Shown piece by piece: positions 8,653-17,122 of a stretch of 44,194 bases of DNA. The first letter of the stretch is position 1, and the number at the start of each line of letters is the position of its first letter. A program made the position numbers and the translations under genes. Origin of the DNA: Paraktedonobacter sp964250225 (GTDB lineage Bacteria > Chloroflexota > Ktedonobacteria > Ktedonobacterales > Ktedonobacteraceae); contig CAXUEY010000038.1 in the NCBI GenBank assembly GCA_964250225.1, positions 1-44,194 on the forward strand, read 5' to 3'. The notes beneath the pieces were generated by a model that saw nothing but the letters and a program-made list of their open reading frames with translations, did not search any database and was not told the origin of the DNA.

Positions 8653-10005
8653 TTATTCTCCCAGGTTCACAGACTGCGTAGAAATATGCGCGCCCAACGT
8701 GACCAGATCCGCAAAAAAATGGGGGTAGCTTTTCGCGATATGCTGCGCGTGCTGGATAGTGACTGGCTGCGCGCTGCCCAGACCAGCAATGGCGAGAGCC
8801 TGGATCAGACGGTGGTCGGCGTGGGCCTCGACGGCGACGCCGCCGTGGATGGCGCCTGGCTCAACTGGCTGGATCTCGATGGCATCGGGCAGCGGTGTGA
8901 CGCGACAGCCAGGTCGGTTCAATTCGTCGGCCAGATCCTGAATGCGGTCACTCTCTTTCAGATGCAGGTTGGCTACGTTGTAGATACGACTAGATGTACG
9001 CGCAAAGCAAGCGGCGGCGGCGATCACCGGCACGCTATCGGTCATGCGATCACCGTCCAGCCTAATCCCGCGCAATGGCTGCGACACGCGCGCGGTAATC
9101 TCGTGGCCATGACGCGTCATCTCCACACCCAGAGCCGCGAAAGCCGCGAGCACCGCCTCACCATTGGGGTCGTCGTCAGCGAGGTTCTGGATGGTAATCT
9201 CACCACCAACGACTGCGACAGCGCCCAAGAGAGCCGCCGCAGAGGGATAGTCGCCGGGAACAGTGTAGACGCCTGCGCGATAGTGCTGGCCGCCGGGGAT
9301 AGCGTAACGCCGATGGCGCTCAAGCGTGTGGATTGTGATGCCCGCCGTAGCAAGCAGTTGGATAGTCAGATCAACAAACGAGGAGGAGACCAGGCCATCA
9401 ACGACCTCGATCTCCAGTCCCTCGCGCAACAATGGTCCCAGGAAAAGCAGGGCGCTGAGATATTGCGAGCTGTTGCGTCCAGAAATCGTGACGGGACCGC
9501 CATGCACACGCGTGCCATTCAGCATCACCGGCAGCGTCCCCTGCGGCGTCGCGCTCTTCATCTCCACGCCCAGTTGAGCCAGCGCGGTCAGCAGATCAAT
9601 GTTGGGACGCTTGCCCAGCGACGCGGGATAAGGCGTGGTCAGTGTGATCGCTTCAGGCACGAGCGCGCAAATGCCCAGCAGCAGGCGCGATACCGCTCCA
9701 GCGTTCCCCACGCTGAGTTCGCCGCCAGCAGGGGTACGCAACACTCCGCCCGTTCCCTGGATACGCAAGATCAGGCGCCCATCCGCTTGCTGCTGCTCCT
9801 CAATGCGCGCGCCCAGAGCGCGACAGGCCGCGAGCAGCACGCTGGTATCGTCGCTTAAAGCCGGATAGTTGACCACGCTCTCGCCCTCAGCCAGAAATGC
9901 CGCCAGGATATAGCGCAAGGTGTGGTATTTGGAAGACGGCGGCAAGAGCGTTCCACTCAAGCCCCGACAGGGATGGACGCAGACTGTTTGACCTGACTCA
10001 CCCAC
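8653..10005 (-). CDS. aroA: 3-phosphoshikimate 1-carboxyvinyltransferase (EPSP synthase), divergent
   Basis: Joins phosphoenolpyruvate to shikimate-3-phosphate in the shikimate pathway; 450 residues, normal length. Conserved elements: Lys26 and Arg31 in PSSKYHTLR, GNAGAVSR (100-107), SSQYLSALL, an MTDSVP Asp motif, KESDRI, ADHR and the late AKSYPHFF lysine. Unusual: the Ser that normally follows the first catalytic Lys is Tyr27, and the glyphosate-loop positions equivalent to E. coli Thr97 and Pro101 are Ala104 and Leu108. Start is GTG at 10005 with GAGG nine bases upstream; no ATG fits. It stands as a single gene without other aro genes nearby. MurA was considered, but KESDR, SSQ and DHR fit EPSP synthase. 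Confidence 0.88.
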   Translation of the reverse strand: MGESGQTVCVHPCRGLSGTLLPPSSKYHTLRYILAAFLAEGESVVNYPALSDDTSVLLAACRALGARIEEQQQADGRLILRIQGTGGVLRTPAGGELSVGNAGAVSRLLLGICALVPEAITLTTPYPASLGKRPNIDLLTALAQLGVEMKSATPQGTLPVMLNGTRVHGGPVTISGRNSSQYLSALLFLGPLLREGLEIEVVDGLVSSSFVDLTIQLLATAGITIHTLERHRRYAIPGGQHYRAGVYTVPGDYPSAAALLGAVAVVGGEITIQNLADDDPNGEAVLAAFAALGVEMTRHGHEITARVSQPLRGIRLDGDRMTDSVPVIAAAACFARTSSRIYNVANLHLKESDRIQDLADELNRPGCRVTPLPDAIEIQPVEPGAIHGGVAVEAHADHRLIQALAIAGLGSAQPVTIQHAQHIAKSYPHFFADLVTLGAHISTQSVNLGE

Positions 10006-10138
10006 GTATTTTTGCCTCGTTTCGTCGTAATTTACGAAATGTCATGATTTCCTATCGCTCTACGGGCTAAATAGTCCATCATGGTTCCCTCCCTGAGAGC
10101 AGCTTCTACGCGAAATATAGAGGATTTGCCGCACGCAG

Positions 10139-10169
10139 TCAAGTTTTTGCAAGACATGCAAAAACTTGA
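10139..10169 (-). terminator. Terminator-like hairpin after the formyltransferase gene
   Basis: A perfect 13-bp stem (10139-10151 with 10157-10169, arm TCAAGTTTTTGCA) with a 5-nt loop, 21 bases past the stop. On the minus strand a T run lies inside the stem rather than after it. Confidence 0.55.
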
Positions 10170-10190
10170 TCTCATGCCCGGAGAGGTTCT

Positions 10191-11159
10191 TTAGCGACGC
10201 GGCTTCCCCTTGACCACAACTTTTCCTCGTTTGCAGCGCACCGGCCACGCGTCGCGCTCGTTGGTCAGCAGGCGCAGATCATTGGGTTTGTAGCTGTAGG
10301 CCAGTACATCCTCCACCTCCAATGTTAATTGGGAATCAGCGACGAGCAGGAGCGGCTCACCCCAATTTTTCACACCACAGATAAAATTGTAGACATGGCG
10401 CGCATCCCATTGGGCGGGATGGATGACAAAATCGTCGCGCCCGCGCTGGCTGGAAGGATAGGGATAGAACGAACTCTGACTCTCGTCCTGTGGCCTGGGC
10501 TGGACCTGCCCGCGATAGAGCGCGTCCACGGCCTGAACCAGCAGCGCGCCTCCCAGTTCAGCGGCCTGCTCCTCCAGTTCGGTATAGGTGATGCCCTCAG
10601 GGAGATCGAACGCTTGCTGAGCCACAATCGCGCCGCTATCCAGAGCCTCGTCCATCAGATGAATGGTCACACCACTGTGTTCATAGCCCAGGCGCAAGGT
10701 CCAGAAGAGCGGCTCTGGGCCGCGATTGACGGGTAATAGCGAGGGATGAACGTTCACACAACCCAGGCGCGGGATGTCGAGGATTGCGCGCGGAATGACC
10801 CGTGAGAAACAGGCCACGCAGATCAGGTCCGCCTGATACCCGTTGAACAGTTCAATCACCGCTGGATCGGTCAGGCGCGAGACTTCCCACAACGGGAGAG
10901 CGTGCTCCCAGGCCAGTTGTTGCACAGAAGTGTGCAACGAGGACTGCTTGACTGGCAGGAGCACGCGGCGGCGGCCAGGCGGGTCCAGACGGCGCAGGGC
11001 TGACGCGTCCGGTTTGCTCTCAGCTGTGGGCATAACCACTGCACAAATTTCAACGCCGGCGGCCAATAGCGCGCGCAGAGAGGGATGAGAGAAGTTGCTC
11101 TGCATGCCCAGAAAGATCACACGCGGCGGCCTGTTTTCAAATGTTACATTCTTCGACAT
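10191..11159 (-). CDS. Formyltransferase family protein (Fmt-like)
   Basis: Protein of 322 residues with the N-terminal formyltransferase fold: VIFLG start, then VNVHPSLLPVNRG containing the Asn-x-His pair, then SGVTIHLMDEALDSGAI with the catalytic Asp. This is the formyl-THF-binding pattern shared by PurN, Fmt and sugar-nucleotide formyltransferases. Length and a C-terminal domain recall Fmt, but no def gene is nearby and the SLLP-x-NRG text is not the classical Fmt form, so a non-tRNA substrate is possible. Start at ATG 11159 is chosen because an extended -10 box ends exactly seven bases before it; the ATG at 11168 would overlap the promoter. No Shine-Dalgarno sequence: probably a leaderless message. 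Confidence 0.72.
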   Translation of the reverse strand: MSKNVTFENRPPRVIFLGMQSNFSHPSLRALLAAGVEICAVVMPTAESKPDASALRRLDPPGRRRVLLPVKQSSLHTSVQQLAWEHALPLWEVSRLTDPAVIELFNGYQADLICVACFSRVIPRAILDIPRLGCVNVHPSLLPVNRGPEPLFWTLRLGYEHSGVTIHLMDEALDSGAIVAQQAFDLPEGITYTELEEQAAELGGALLVQAVDALYRGQVQPRPQDESQSSFYPYPSSQRGRDDFVIHPAQWDARHVYNFICGVKNWGEPLLLVADSQLTLEVEDVLAYSYKPNDLRLLTNERDAWPVRCKRGKVVVKGKPRR

Positions 11160-11166
11160 GCTGCGC

Positions 11167-11175
11167 ATTATATCA
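11167..11175 (-). promoter_or_regulatory. Extended -10 promoter for a leaderless formyltransferase mRNA
   Basis: On the minus strand TGATATAAT (11175-11167) is a perfect extended -10 box, followed by seven bases and then the ATG at 11159. The -35 region (AAGTGC at 17-bp spacing) is poor, as expected for extended -10 promoters. Confidence 0.55.
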
Positions 11176-11247
11176 TGGCTGGCCAGCAGGCACTTGCTTA
11201 TGGAGTCGGGTTAACGATGGCTATCTCACGGGGGGAACAGTGCTATA

Positions 11248-11306
11248 TGGAAGCGCCCCTCAGAGAAGAACGCGTGAAACGTGTCTTCCCATACGGGACG
11301 CTTCCA
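11248..11306 (-). terminator. Possible hairpin downstream of clpP
   Basis: Arms 11248-11259 and 11295-11306 pair with one mismatch (TGGAAGCGCCCC against its complement), with a 35-nt interior. It lies 26 bases past the clpP stop and is the only candidate end signal for the clp unit. Confidence 0.35.
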
Positions 11307-11331
11307 CCTGACACACAAACGTATGCATCGC

Positions 11332-11976
11332 CTACTCTTTGGTCAGGATTTCATCCACCAGGCCATACTCGACGGCCTTCTCCGCGGAAAAGTAGTTGTC
11401 GCGGTCGGTATCTTCAATGATCCGTTCCAGGGGCTGACCGGTATGTTTGGCGAGCAGCTCGTTGAGCGCGGCGCGCGAACGGATAATTTCACGCGCCTCA
11501 ATATCGATGTCGCTGGCTTGCCCTTCAAGGCCGCCGGACAGCAAGGGCTGGTGAATCAGAACCGTGGAATGGGGCAGACAAAAACGTTTGCCTTTCGTAC
11601 CCGCCGCCAACAAGAACGCGCCCATGCTCATGGCTATACCGGTACAGATCGTGGAGATATCCGGTTTCACAAACTGCATGGTATCGTAGATCGCCATGCC
11701 TGCAGTGACGCTTCCGCCTGGTGAGTTGATATAAAGCGTGATATCCCTGTTTGCATCTTCGCTCTGTAAGTACAGCAGCAACATGATTACCTCGTAGGCT
11801 ACAGAATCATCGATGACCTTGCCCATGAAAATGATGCGCTCCTGCAGCAGCAGGTCATCCGGGCTGAGGCTGATCGTGCGCTCTTCCCGGTCGTAAGTGG
11901 AATTACGGGCAGGCGAAGCAAGGCCCAGACGCTCCAGGTTCGCTTGCATAGCTTTGGCGTTGAATATGCTCTCCAT
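11332..11976 (-). CDS. clpP: ATP-dependent Clp protease proteolytic subunit, active
   Basis: Serine peptidase subunit (S14) of 214 residues that forms the barrel working with Clp ATPases. The full triad is visible: Ser117 in GIAMSMGA, His142 in LIHQPL, Asp193 in DTDRDNY. The glycine-rich oxyanion strand NSPGGSVTAG (84-93) is intact. ATG at 11976 follows AGAAGGAG at good spacing. It lies 27 bases after a catalytically dead ClpP paralogue on the same strand, so both are probably made from one message and may form a mixed ring. Confidence 0.95.
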   Translation of the reverse strand: MESIFNAKAMQANLERLGLASPARNSTYDREERTISLSPDDLLLQERIIFMGKVIDDSVAYEVIMLLLYLQSEDANRDITLYINSPGGSVTAGMAIYDTMQFVKPDISTICTGIAMSMGAFLLAAGTKGKRFCLPHSTVLIHQPLLSGGLEGQASDIDIEAREIIRSRAALNELLAKHTGQPLERIIEDTDRDNYFSAEKAVEYGLVDEILTKE

Positions 11977-12003
11977 AATATATGCTCCTTCTGTTCGCCT
12001 GCT

Positions 12004-12657
12004 TTACTCGTCAGGTGTGATGATCTCGTCTACCAAACCATACTCCAGAGTCTGCTGGGCCGTCATATAACGTCGGCGGTCAGCGTCCTGGCGGATCGTT
12101 TCGGCGCTTTTGCCCGTGTGTTGGGCGAGCAGATCGTGGAAAAGCTGGCGCTGGCGCACAATTTCACGGGCCAGGATATCAATATCGCTGGCCTGCCCTC
12201 TGGCGGCGCTGTATGGTTGATGCAATACCACCTGGGCATTGGGCAGACAATAGCGTTTGCCTGGCGTTCCACCGGCCAGGAGCGCGGCAGCAACACCTTG
12301 CGCGATACCCACACAGTAGGTCGCGACATCCGCTTTGATGCACTGCATGGTGTCATAGATACCCAGACCATAGTAGAAGTTGCCATCCATCGAGCCATGA
12401 CAATTGATATACATATGGATATCTTTGTGGGTATCTTCGCTCTCAAGATACAGCAGAAGAGCGACCACAAAATTCGCCACTTCATCGTTAATGGCGGGCG
12501 GAACAAAGATAATGCGCTCTTTGAGGAGTAGCGAGGGAACCTCTTTCACGCGCACCGGGTCTTTGCCATGATGACGCGAACGCGCGAGTGGCAGCGGATG
12601 GCGTAGGCCACCCTGCGGCTCAGCGCGATCATCGCCTGGTTGAAGAAAAACGCTCAT
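12004..12657 (-). CDS. Catalytically inactive ClpP paralogue (ClpR-like)
   Basis: 217 residues, clearly of the ClpP fold (MYIN strand, GLGIYDTMQ, KRYCLP, LHQPYS, ASDIDILAREI, LEYGLVDEI), but the triad is broken. The catalytic Ser position is Gly121 (GIAQGVAAAL), the Asp position is Arg195 (DADRRRY); only His146 remains. The oxyanion segment is rewritten (NCHGSMDGNFYYG) with three extra residues. Cyanobacterial and plastid ClpR proteins are the known parallel: inactive subunits built into the ring beside active ClpP. ATG 12657 has AAGGAG five bases upstream; a longer frame exists but adds sequence with no ClpP counterpart. First gene of the clpR-like/clpP unit, promoter at 12821-12850. Confidence 0.85.
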   Translation of the reverse strand: MSVFLQPGDDRAEPQGGLRHPLPLARSRHHGKDPVRVKEVPSLLLKERIIFVPPAINDEVANFVVALLLYLESEDTHKDIHMYINCHGSMDGNFYYGLGIYDTMQCIKADVATYCVGIAQGVAAALLAGGTPGKRYCLPNAQVVLHQPYSAARGQASDIDILAREIVRQRQLFHDLLAQHTGKSAETIRQDADRRRYMTAQQTLEYGLVDEIITPDE

Positions 12658-12820
12658 ATATGCTCCTTCATCTCTGTCAGTGAAAAGGACAATCTGTATC
12701 GGGAAGAAAACGCGCAAGCGACGTGGCCGCATCCCGTCTTCCAGAAAAAAGGTGCCGCACCTCGCGTTGCAGACGCTGAACAAACAGGCATCTCGCAGCA
12801 ACGTGTTTTGCTTGTGATTA

Positions 12821-12850
12821 AGTATAGGAACGCAAATTTAATTCTGTCAA
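12821..12850 (-). promoter_or_regulatory. Promoter of the clpR-like/clpP operon
   Basis: On the minus strand TTGACA (12850-12845), 18-bp spacer, TATACT (12826-12821). Start of transcription near 12814, giving a leader of about 155 bases that supports the 12657 start of the ClpR-like protein. Confidence 0.65.
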
Positions 12851-12894
12851 TAGAGCGCGGGGAGATAGAGAAAGTGGAAACTCAGGCTGGCTTG

Positions 12895-12937
12895 TTGCGT
12901 GAGCAGAGCCCCTCGTGTTTCTGCTCTGCTCACGCAA
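12895..12937 (-). terminator. Hairpin after the CLC channel gene
   Basis: Perfect 15-bp stem (12895-12909 with 12923-12937, arm TTGCGTGAGCAGAGC), five bases beyond the channel stop codon. No clear T run, but its position between the channel gene and the clp promoter fits a terminator. Confidence 0.65.
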
Positions 12938-12941
12938 TGGA

Positions 12942-15064
12942 TTACATGCGCTTAATCCTCTCCCTGTTGCGGCGGGGCACAAACAGACGCAAATGGAGCA
13001 CACGTTCACGGTGCCGTTCCTCTTCCAGGTTGCGCGCTCTGGCGGTCAGGGAATCGGTGAGCGAGATCATCCCAACCAGCGTGCCAGGGTCATCGCGTTC
13101 AACCACGGGGAAACGCGTATAGCCCGTCTCAGCCATGCGATATACGACGGCGCGCAGAGGTTCGTCGGGATAGGCGACGATGGGATTGGTATGCAGCATA
13201 TGCAGGAGTGTCGGCTGATCTTCTACTGAGGTTTGCACGCCATGCCCATTCTCGGCAANNNNNNNNNNNNNNNNNNNNNNNNNNNNNNNNNNNNNNNNNN
13301 NNNNNNNNNNNNNNNNNNNNNNNNNNNNNNNNNNNNNNNNNNNNNNNNNNNNNNNNNNGCAAGCTGATCTTCTAGCGAGCTTTGCGCGCTATGTCCATTC
13401 CCAGCAATTGGCTCAGTCACCGTGGTTGCAATCACGGTAGTACCAGGCGTTGGCTGAACCCCACCGTAGATCTCAGGATGGGTCGACTGAAGCTGTCGCA
13501 AATCGTTGCGCGTCATCACGCCGCGCAAGTGTCCCTGAGCGTTGAGAACCGGGTAGAGGCGTTGCAATTTGCTGCTCTGACTACCTTCTTTATGCAAGAT
13601 CTGCGCCAGATCTTGCTGGGCAAGCGTATCGGACAGCGCCACAATGTTGGTGCGCATAGCCTCGCGTACGAAGATCGTCTCTAGCGGATCGGTGGCATAC
13701 TCGCGGCTGAGATGATAGCCGCGCCGACTGACCTTCTCGGTGAGAATAGAGCGGCGCATCACCAGCACAGTAAAACCGTGCGCGACCATGACCGCGATCA
13801 ACAATGGTACAAGCATATTCACGTCGTGGGTCAATTCCAGCATAAAGATGATGCCGGTGAAAGGCGAACGCATCGTGCCGCCCAGAATGGCTCCCATGCT
13901 GACAAGCGGCCAGAAGCCAGGGCCGAGATTGGGCAAAAATAACGAGGCCAGGCCACCCAGCGCGCCACCCATCATCAACAATGGGGCCAGCACGCCGCCT
14001 GATGTACCCGAACCAAGCGAAACCGACCAGATAATCGATTTGACGATCAGCACACCGAGCAGGAGCGACAACGTGTAATGGCCCTGCAACAGCTGGCCGA
14101 TAATATCGTAACCTACACCCAGCGCCTGGGGATAGAACAGGCCGCCAACGCCGATAACCAGACCGCCCAGCGCCGGCCACCACATCCAGTGAATGGGCAG
14201 GAGGCGAAAGCCATCCTCGCTAGCATAAACGGCCACAGTCAGCAGGGCAGAGAGGGCACCGGCCAGCAACCCGATCAGCGCGCAGGCCAGGATATTCACA
14301 GGGCCAATAAAGGCGGGATGCGGCGGGGTGGGGAACAGTGGTCCCAGGCCGATGATATAGCGGCGCAGCACATCGGCGGTAACGCTGGCGAGCGCGACAG
14401 GGATCAGGCTGCGCGGCTTCCACTCGAAGAGCAGCAGTTCAACCGCCAGCAACACCGAAGCGATGGGGGCGGCAAAGGTCGCAGCCATACCAGCGGCAGC
14501 TCCAGCCACCAGCAAGGTCTTACGCTCGCTGCCAGTCAGACGAAAAAATTGCGCGAGCATCGAACCAAAGGCACCGCCGGTCATGATAATCGGTCCCTCC
14601 GCGCCAAACGGCCCGCCTGAGCCAATGGAGATAGCTGAAGAGAGCGGCTTGAGTAGCGCAACCTTTGGAGAGATTTTACTGCCGTTAATCAGAATAGCTT
14701 CAATAGCCTCTGGGATACCATGTCCGCGGATACGTTCCGAGCCATAGCGCGCCATCAGGCCAACGATTAACGCGCCCACCACCGGCACCAGAATCACAAA
14801 AATACCCAGATGATTTCCCGCTGGCGAGACCAGAGTGGTCCCCCAGCGCTGGAAAAAGAAGAGGTTGGTAAACAGACCGATCAGGCGCAACAAAGCCAGC
14901 GCCACAAACGCGCCAATCACGCCAATTACAATGGCGAAAAGCGAAAGAACGATCACACGCGGAGTCGTTGTAAAGTCGCCTAGTTTTCCCAGCGCTTCCG
15001 CATTGCCCAGGCCATTGAGACCATCGACAAGCTTGCGCCAGTTGCGAGAAAACACCTGAAGCAC
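12942..15064 (-). CDS. CLC-type chloride channel/antiporter with two CBS domains, interrupted by an assembly gap
   Basis: Membrane protein with about ten or more hydrophobic helices. CLC signatures: GHGIPE (114-119), GAEGP with the gating Glu156, and GTSGGVLAP in the second half. The usual GSGIP serine that coordinates Cl- is His here. Two CBS domains follow, a regulatory pair that often binds adenine nucleotides: CBS1 begins at REAMRTNIVAL, CBS2 at LHTNPIVAYPDEP. The 100-N gap lies in the linker between them; coding frames on the two sides differ by one, consistent with a placeholder gap length rather than a true frameshift. GTG start at 15064 with AAGGAGGG eight bases upstream. Promoter at 15192-15220. 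Confidence 0.87.
13214..13407. repeat. 45-bp direct repeat flanking the gap, in the CLC inter-CBS linker
   Basis: Copies at 13214-13258 and 13363-13407 match at 37 of 45 positions. In the protein they encode AGNGHSAQSSLEDQ and AENGHGVQTSVEDQ, a 15-residue unit, so the linker between the CBS domains is a tandem peptide repeat of unknown copy number. Confidence 0.8.
13259..13358. other. Assembly gap (100 N)
   Basis: Exactly 100 N, the conventional placeholder for a gap of unknown length. Near-identical 45-base copies flank it, so the missing part is probably further copies of a tandem repeat that the assembler could not resolve. Confidence 0.95.
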
Positions 15065-15421
15065 GTTGTTCCCTCCTTATTGTACAGCTATTCTGACTCT
15101 CTGGGCGCCGAAGGCGCCTGCATACGCAACAAGCGAGAGTATCCTCAAACATGAGCTTATCTCTCAGATAATTGTATCGTATTACGACATAATGATATGC
15201 CATACAAAAGCAAGCGTCAAGGGCTTCAGTATGTCCAGCTACAAAAACGCAGATCAGTACTTTCAGGCTAAGCGCTTCCCCTTTGTGGCGAAAACACAGC
15301 GCATTTGCGAATATGTATATGTAGCGCCCTCAAAGTTTTAAAATATAACTTTTTGTAACTACTTCCTGGTCAAACTGCACTTGTTTGCAGCAGGAACGTG
15401 CTTCATAGAAAGAGAGAACAC
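15065..15421. other. Divergent intergenic region between CLC and sialidase-like genes
   Basis: Holds the CLC promoter and leader on the minus side. On the plus side the sequence before the sialidase-like gene is AT-rich around 15335-15355, but I found no clean -35/-10 pair. A plus-strand frame of 91 codons (15066-15341) has no ribosome binding site and no recognisable sequence and was not called. Confidence 0.4.
15192..15220 (-). promoter_or_regulatory. CLC channel gene promoter
   Basis: On the minus strand TTGACG (15220-15215), 17-bp spacer, TATCAT (15197-15192). Leader of about 120 bases, including a GGCGCC/GGCGCC hairpin (15104-15118) close to the ribosome binding site. Confidence 0.5.
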
Positions 15422-16975
15422 ATGAAAACAGTGTTTATACGTCGTAAGTACTTTGTTGGCTCTACGATTGTCGCCATCCTCATGCTTATTGGGGGGTTCA
15501 GCTTCTTTTCCATCCAACCAAAGTCCGCGCAGGCATCAGCATCTCTGATCAAACAGATCAGCCATGACCCCTACACAAATAGTACCTCTCAACATCAGAC
15601 GCAGGTAGAGCCAGCTACCTTCGCCTTCGGTCCTATCGTTGTTTCTGCATTCCAGAGTGGACGCTTTTTCACAGGAGGAGGCAGTTCTAATATTAGTTGG
15701 GCCACTTCCTTTGATGCAGGGATCACCTGGAAAACCGGCAACTTGCCAGGCATTACGATCTTTGGCGGTGGAACCTATGGTCGGGTCAGTGATTCGGTTG
15801 TCGCCTATGATCTGCTCCATCATACCTGGCTCATCTCTTCACTGGCGATCAAGACCACAACAGATGTGAATAATAGCACGGCAGTAATCGTCAGTCGCTC
15901 CAGTGATGGATTGCATTGGAGCAAACCTATCCTTGTCTCCGCGAGTAATGCCACACAAAACTGGGATAAAGATGATAGCGTATGCGATCAGAATCCCAGA
16001 AGCAGATTCTTTGGCCGTTGTTATGTCCAATGGGACGATGCCAATAACAATGGAAAACTTCAGCTCAGTTTCTCCAACGATGGAGGGTTAACCTGGTCAG
16101 CCCCCACCAGCCCGGCCAGTCAATCGTTCACCGCTGAAGGAGGATCGCTTGTGGTACAGCCGAATGGCAATGTGCTTCTTCCGATCTTCGGATTTGATTT
16201 GACCACGCAGACGACAAACATCTACTCTGCGATGTCAACCGATGGAGGCCAGAGCTGGACGAACCTGGTCAAGATTGCCCCTGGCCTCTTCTTCAATGTG
16301 GCAGGAAGCGCGGCTGCACAATATCGTGGTGGCTCATTGCCAACAGCGGGGGTTGATGCCAGTGGAAAAATCTACGTTGCCTGGGCTGGCTGCTACTTCG
16401 AGGCCAACTGCAGCGGTGGTACAGGCATCGATGATATTGTGTTTACAACAAGCACGGATGGCATCACCTGGGCGACACTGCGGCGCATACCGCTTGATCC
16501 TATTGGAAGTGGTGTCGAACATCTGACAGCAGGATTAGCTGTGGATGGGATCACAGCAGGGGGCGCAGCTCACCTGGCGGTGACCTATTACTACTTCCCC
16601 AACCCGAATTGTACCACCCAACCGTGCCAACTGTTTGCAGGCTTTGCGTCGTCCACTAATGGCGGGGCGAGTTGGAGCAAGAGGCTGACGCTGGCAGGAC
16701 CAACTTCCGAGTCATGGTACGCCAATACCGACGCGGGATTTATGACCGGCGATTACATTTACACAACAATTGCCTTCGGTCGAGGCGTATCGGTTGTTCC
16801 GATAGCCCATGCTCCCAATGGCCAGCAACTCAACGAAGCCATGAATGCAGCAAGCCTTGATATAACAGGTGGTTCGATCCCCAGTGATGTACTTCCACCG
16901 ACATCAGCGATGTTTACGGCACAAGGCGTTCAAAAAACGGTTTATACCAAGTACCAGTCTCACCGTGCCAATTAA
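15422..16975 (+). CDS. Secreted sialidase-like beta-propeller protein (BNR/Asp-box repeats)
   Basis: 517 residues with a basic start, one hydrophobic helix and an AQASAS cleavage-like site near residue 40, so exported. At least five or six Asp-box (SxDxGxTW) motifs are spread through the sequence: SFDAGITW, SSDGLHW, SNDGGLTW, STDGGQSW, STDGITW, STNGGASW. This is the six-bladed propeller pattern of exo-sialidases and related glycosidases. I cannot identify the arginine triad of true sialidases, so activity is unproven; many propellers with Asp-boxes have other substrates. ATG 15422 follows AAAGAGAG; the earlier in-frame start at 15398 adds eight residues without a ribosome binding site. Confidence 0.75.
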   Translation: MKTVFIRRKYFVGSTIVAILMLIGGFSFFSIQPKSAQASASLIKQISHDPYTNSTSQHQTQVEPATFAFGPIVVSAFQSGRFFTGGGSSNISWATSFDAGITWKTGNLPGITIFGGGTYGRVSDSVVAYDLLHHTWLISSLAIKTTTDVNNSTAVIVSRSSDGLHWSKPILVSASNATQNWDKDDSVCDQNPRSRFFGRCYVQWDDANNNGKLQLSFSNDGGLTWSAPTSPASQSFTAEGGSLVVQPNGNVLLPIFGFDLTTQTTNIYSAMSTDGGQSWTNLVKIAPGLFFNVAGSAAAQYRGGSLPTAGVDASGKIYVAWAGCYFEANCSGGTGIDDIVFTTSTDGITWATLRRIPLDPIGSGVEHLTAGLAVDGITAGGAAHLAVTYYYFPNPNCTTQPCQLFAGFASSTNGGASWSKRLTLAGPTSESWYANTDAGFMTGDYIYTTIAFGRGVSVVPIAHAPNGQQLNEAMNAASLDITGGSIPSDVLPPTSAMFTAQGVQKTVYTKYQSHRAN

Positions 16976-17020
16976 ACACAATCACTCATTTTCGTGAGAT
17001 TGTCTATGCTTGATTGTGTA

Positions 17021-17059
17021 CAGTAAAGCGCAGAGGGTGCGGCCCTCTGCGCTTTACTG
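17021..17059 (+). terminator. Terminator after the sialidase-like gene
   Basis: Perfect 17-bp stem (17021-17037 with 17043-17059, arm CAGTAAAGCGCAGAGGG) and a TGCGG loop. A weaker hairpin at 16979-17002 precedes it. Confidence 0.75.
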
Positions 17060-17092
17060 CTTACTTTAGCTCATCAAGACGCCAGCGTATAT

Positions 17093-17122
17093 TTGCGATT
17101 TCAGAAAAATTTCCCATATAAT
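17093..17122 (+). promoter_or_regulatory. Promoter of the yggX-radical SAM unit, with palindrome over the -10
   Basis: TTGCGA (17093-17098), 18-bp spacer, TATAAT (17117-17122). A perfect 15-bp palindrome CCATATAATATATGG (17114-17128) covers the -10 box and could be a repressor site. Confidence 0.5.

Noticed and set aside
8587..9858. 423-codon plus-strand open frame
   Set aside because: Antisense to aroA, which has all EPSP synthase motifs; low-complexity Arg/Gln-rich translation.
12658..12801. N-terminal extension of the ClpR-like protein
   Set aside because: An in-frame ATG at 12801 exists, but 12657 has an ideal Shine-Dalgarno sequence and matches the ClpP N-terminus; the promoter start at about 12814 would leave almost no leader for 12801.
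13258..13359. Frame change in the CLC gene as a frameshift or pseudogene
   Set aside because: The change falls at a 100-N placeholder of unknown true length, so no frame conclusion is possible.
16868..16885. tRNA T-arm-like GGTTCGATCC
   Set aside because: Inside the sialidase-like coding sequence with no cloverleaf around it; no tRNA found anywhere in the window.
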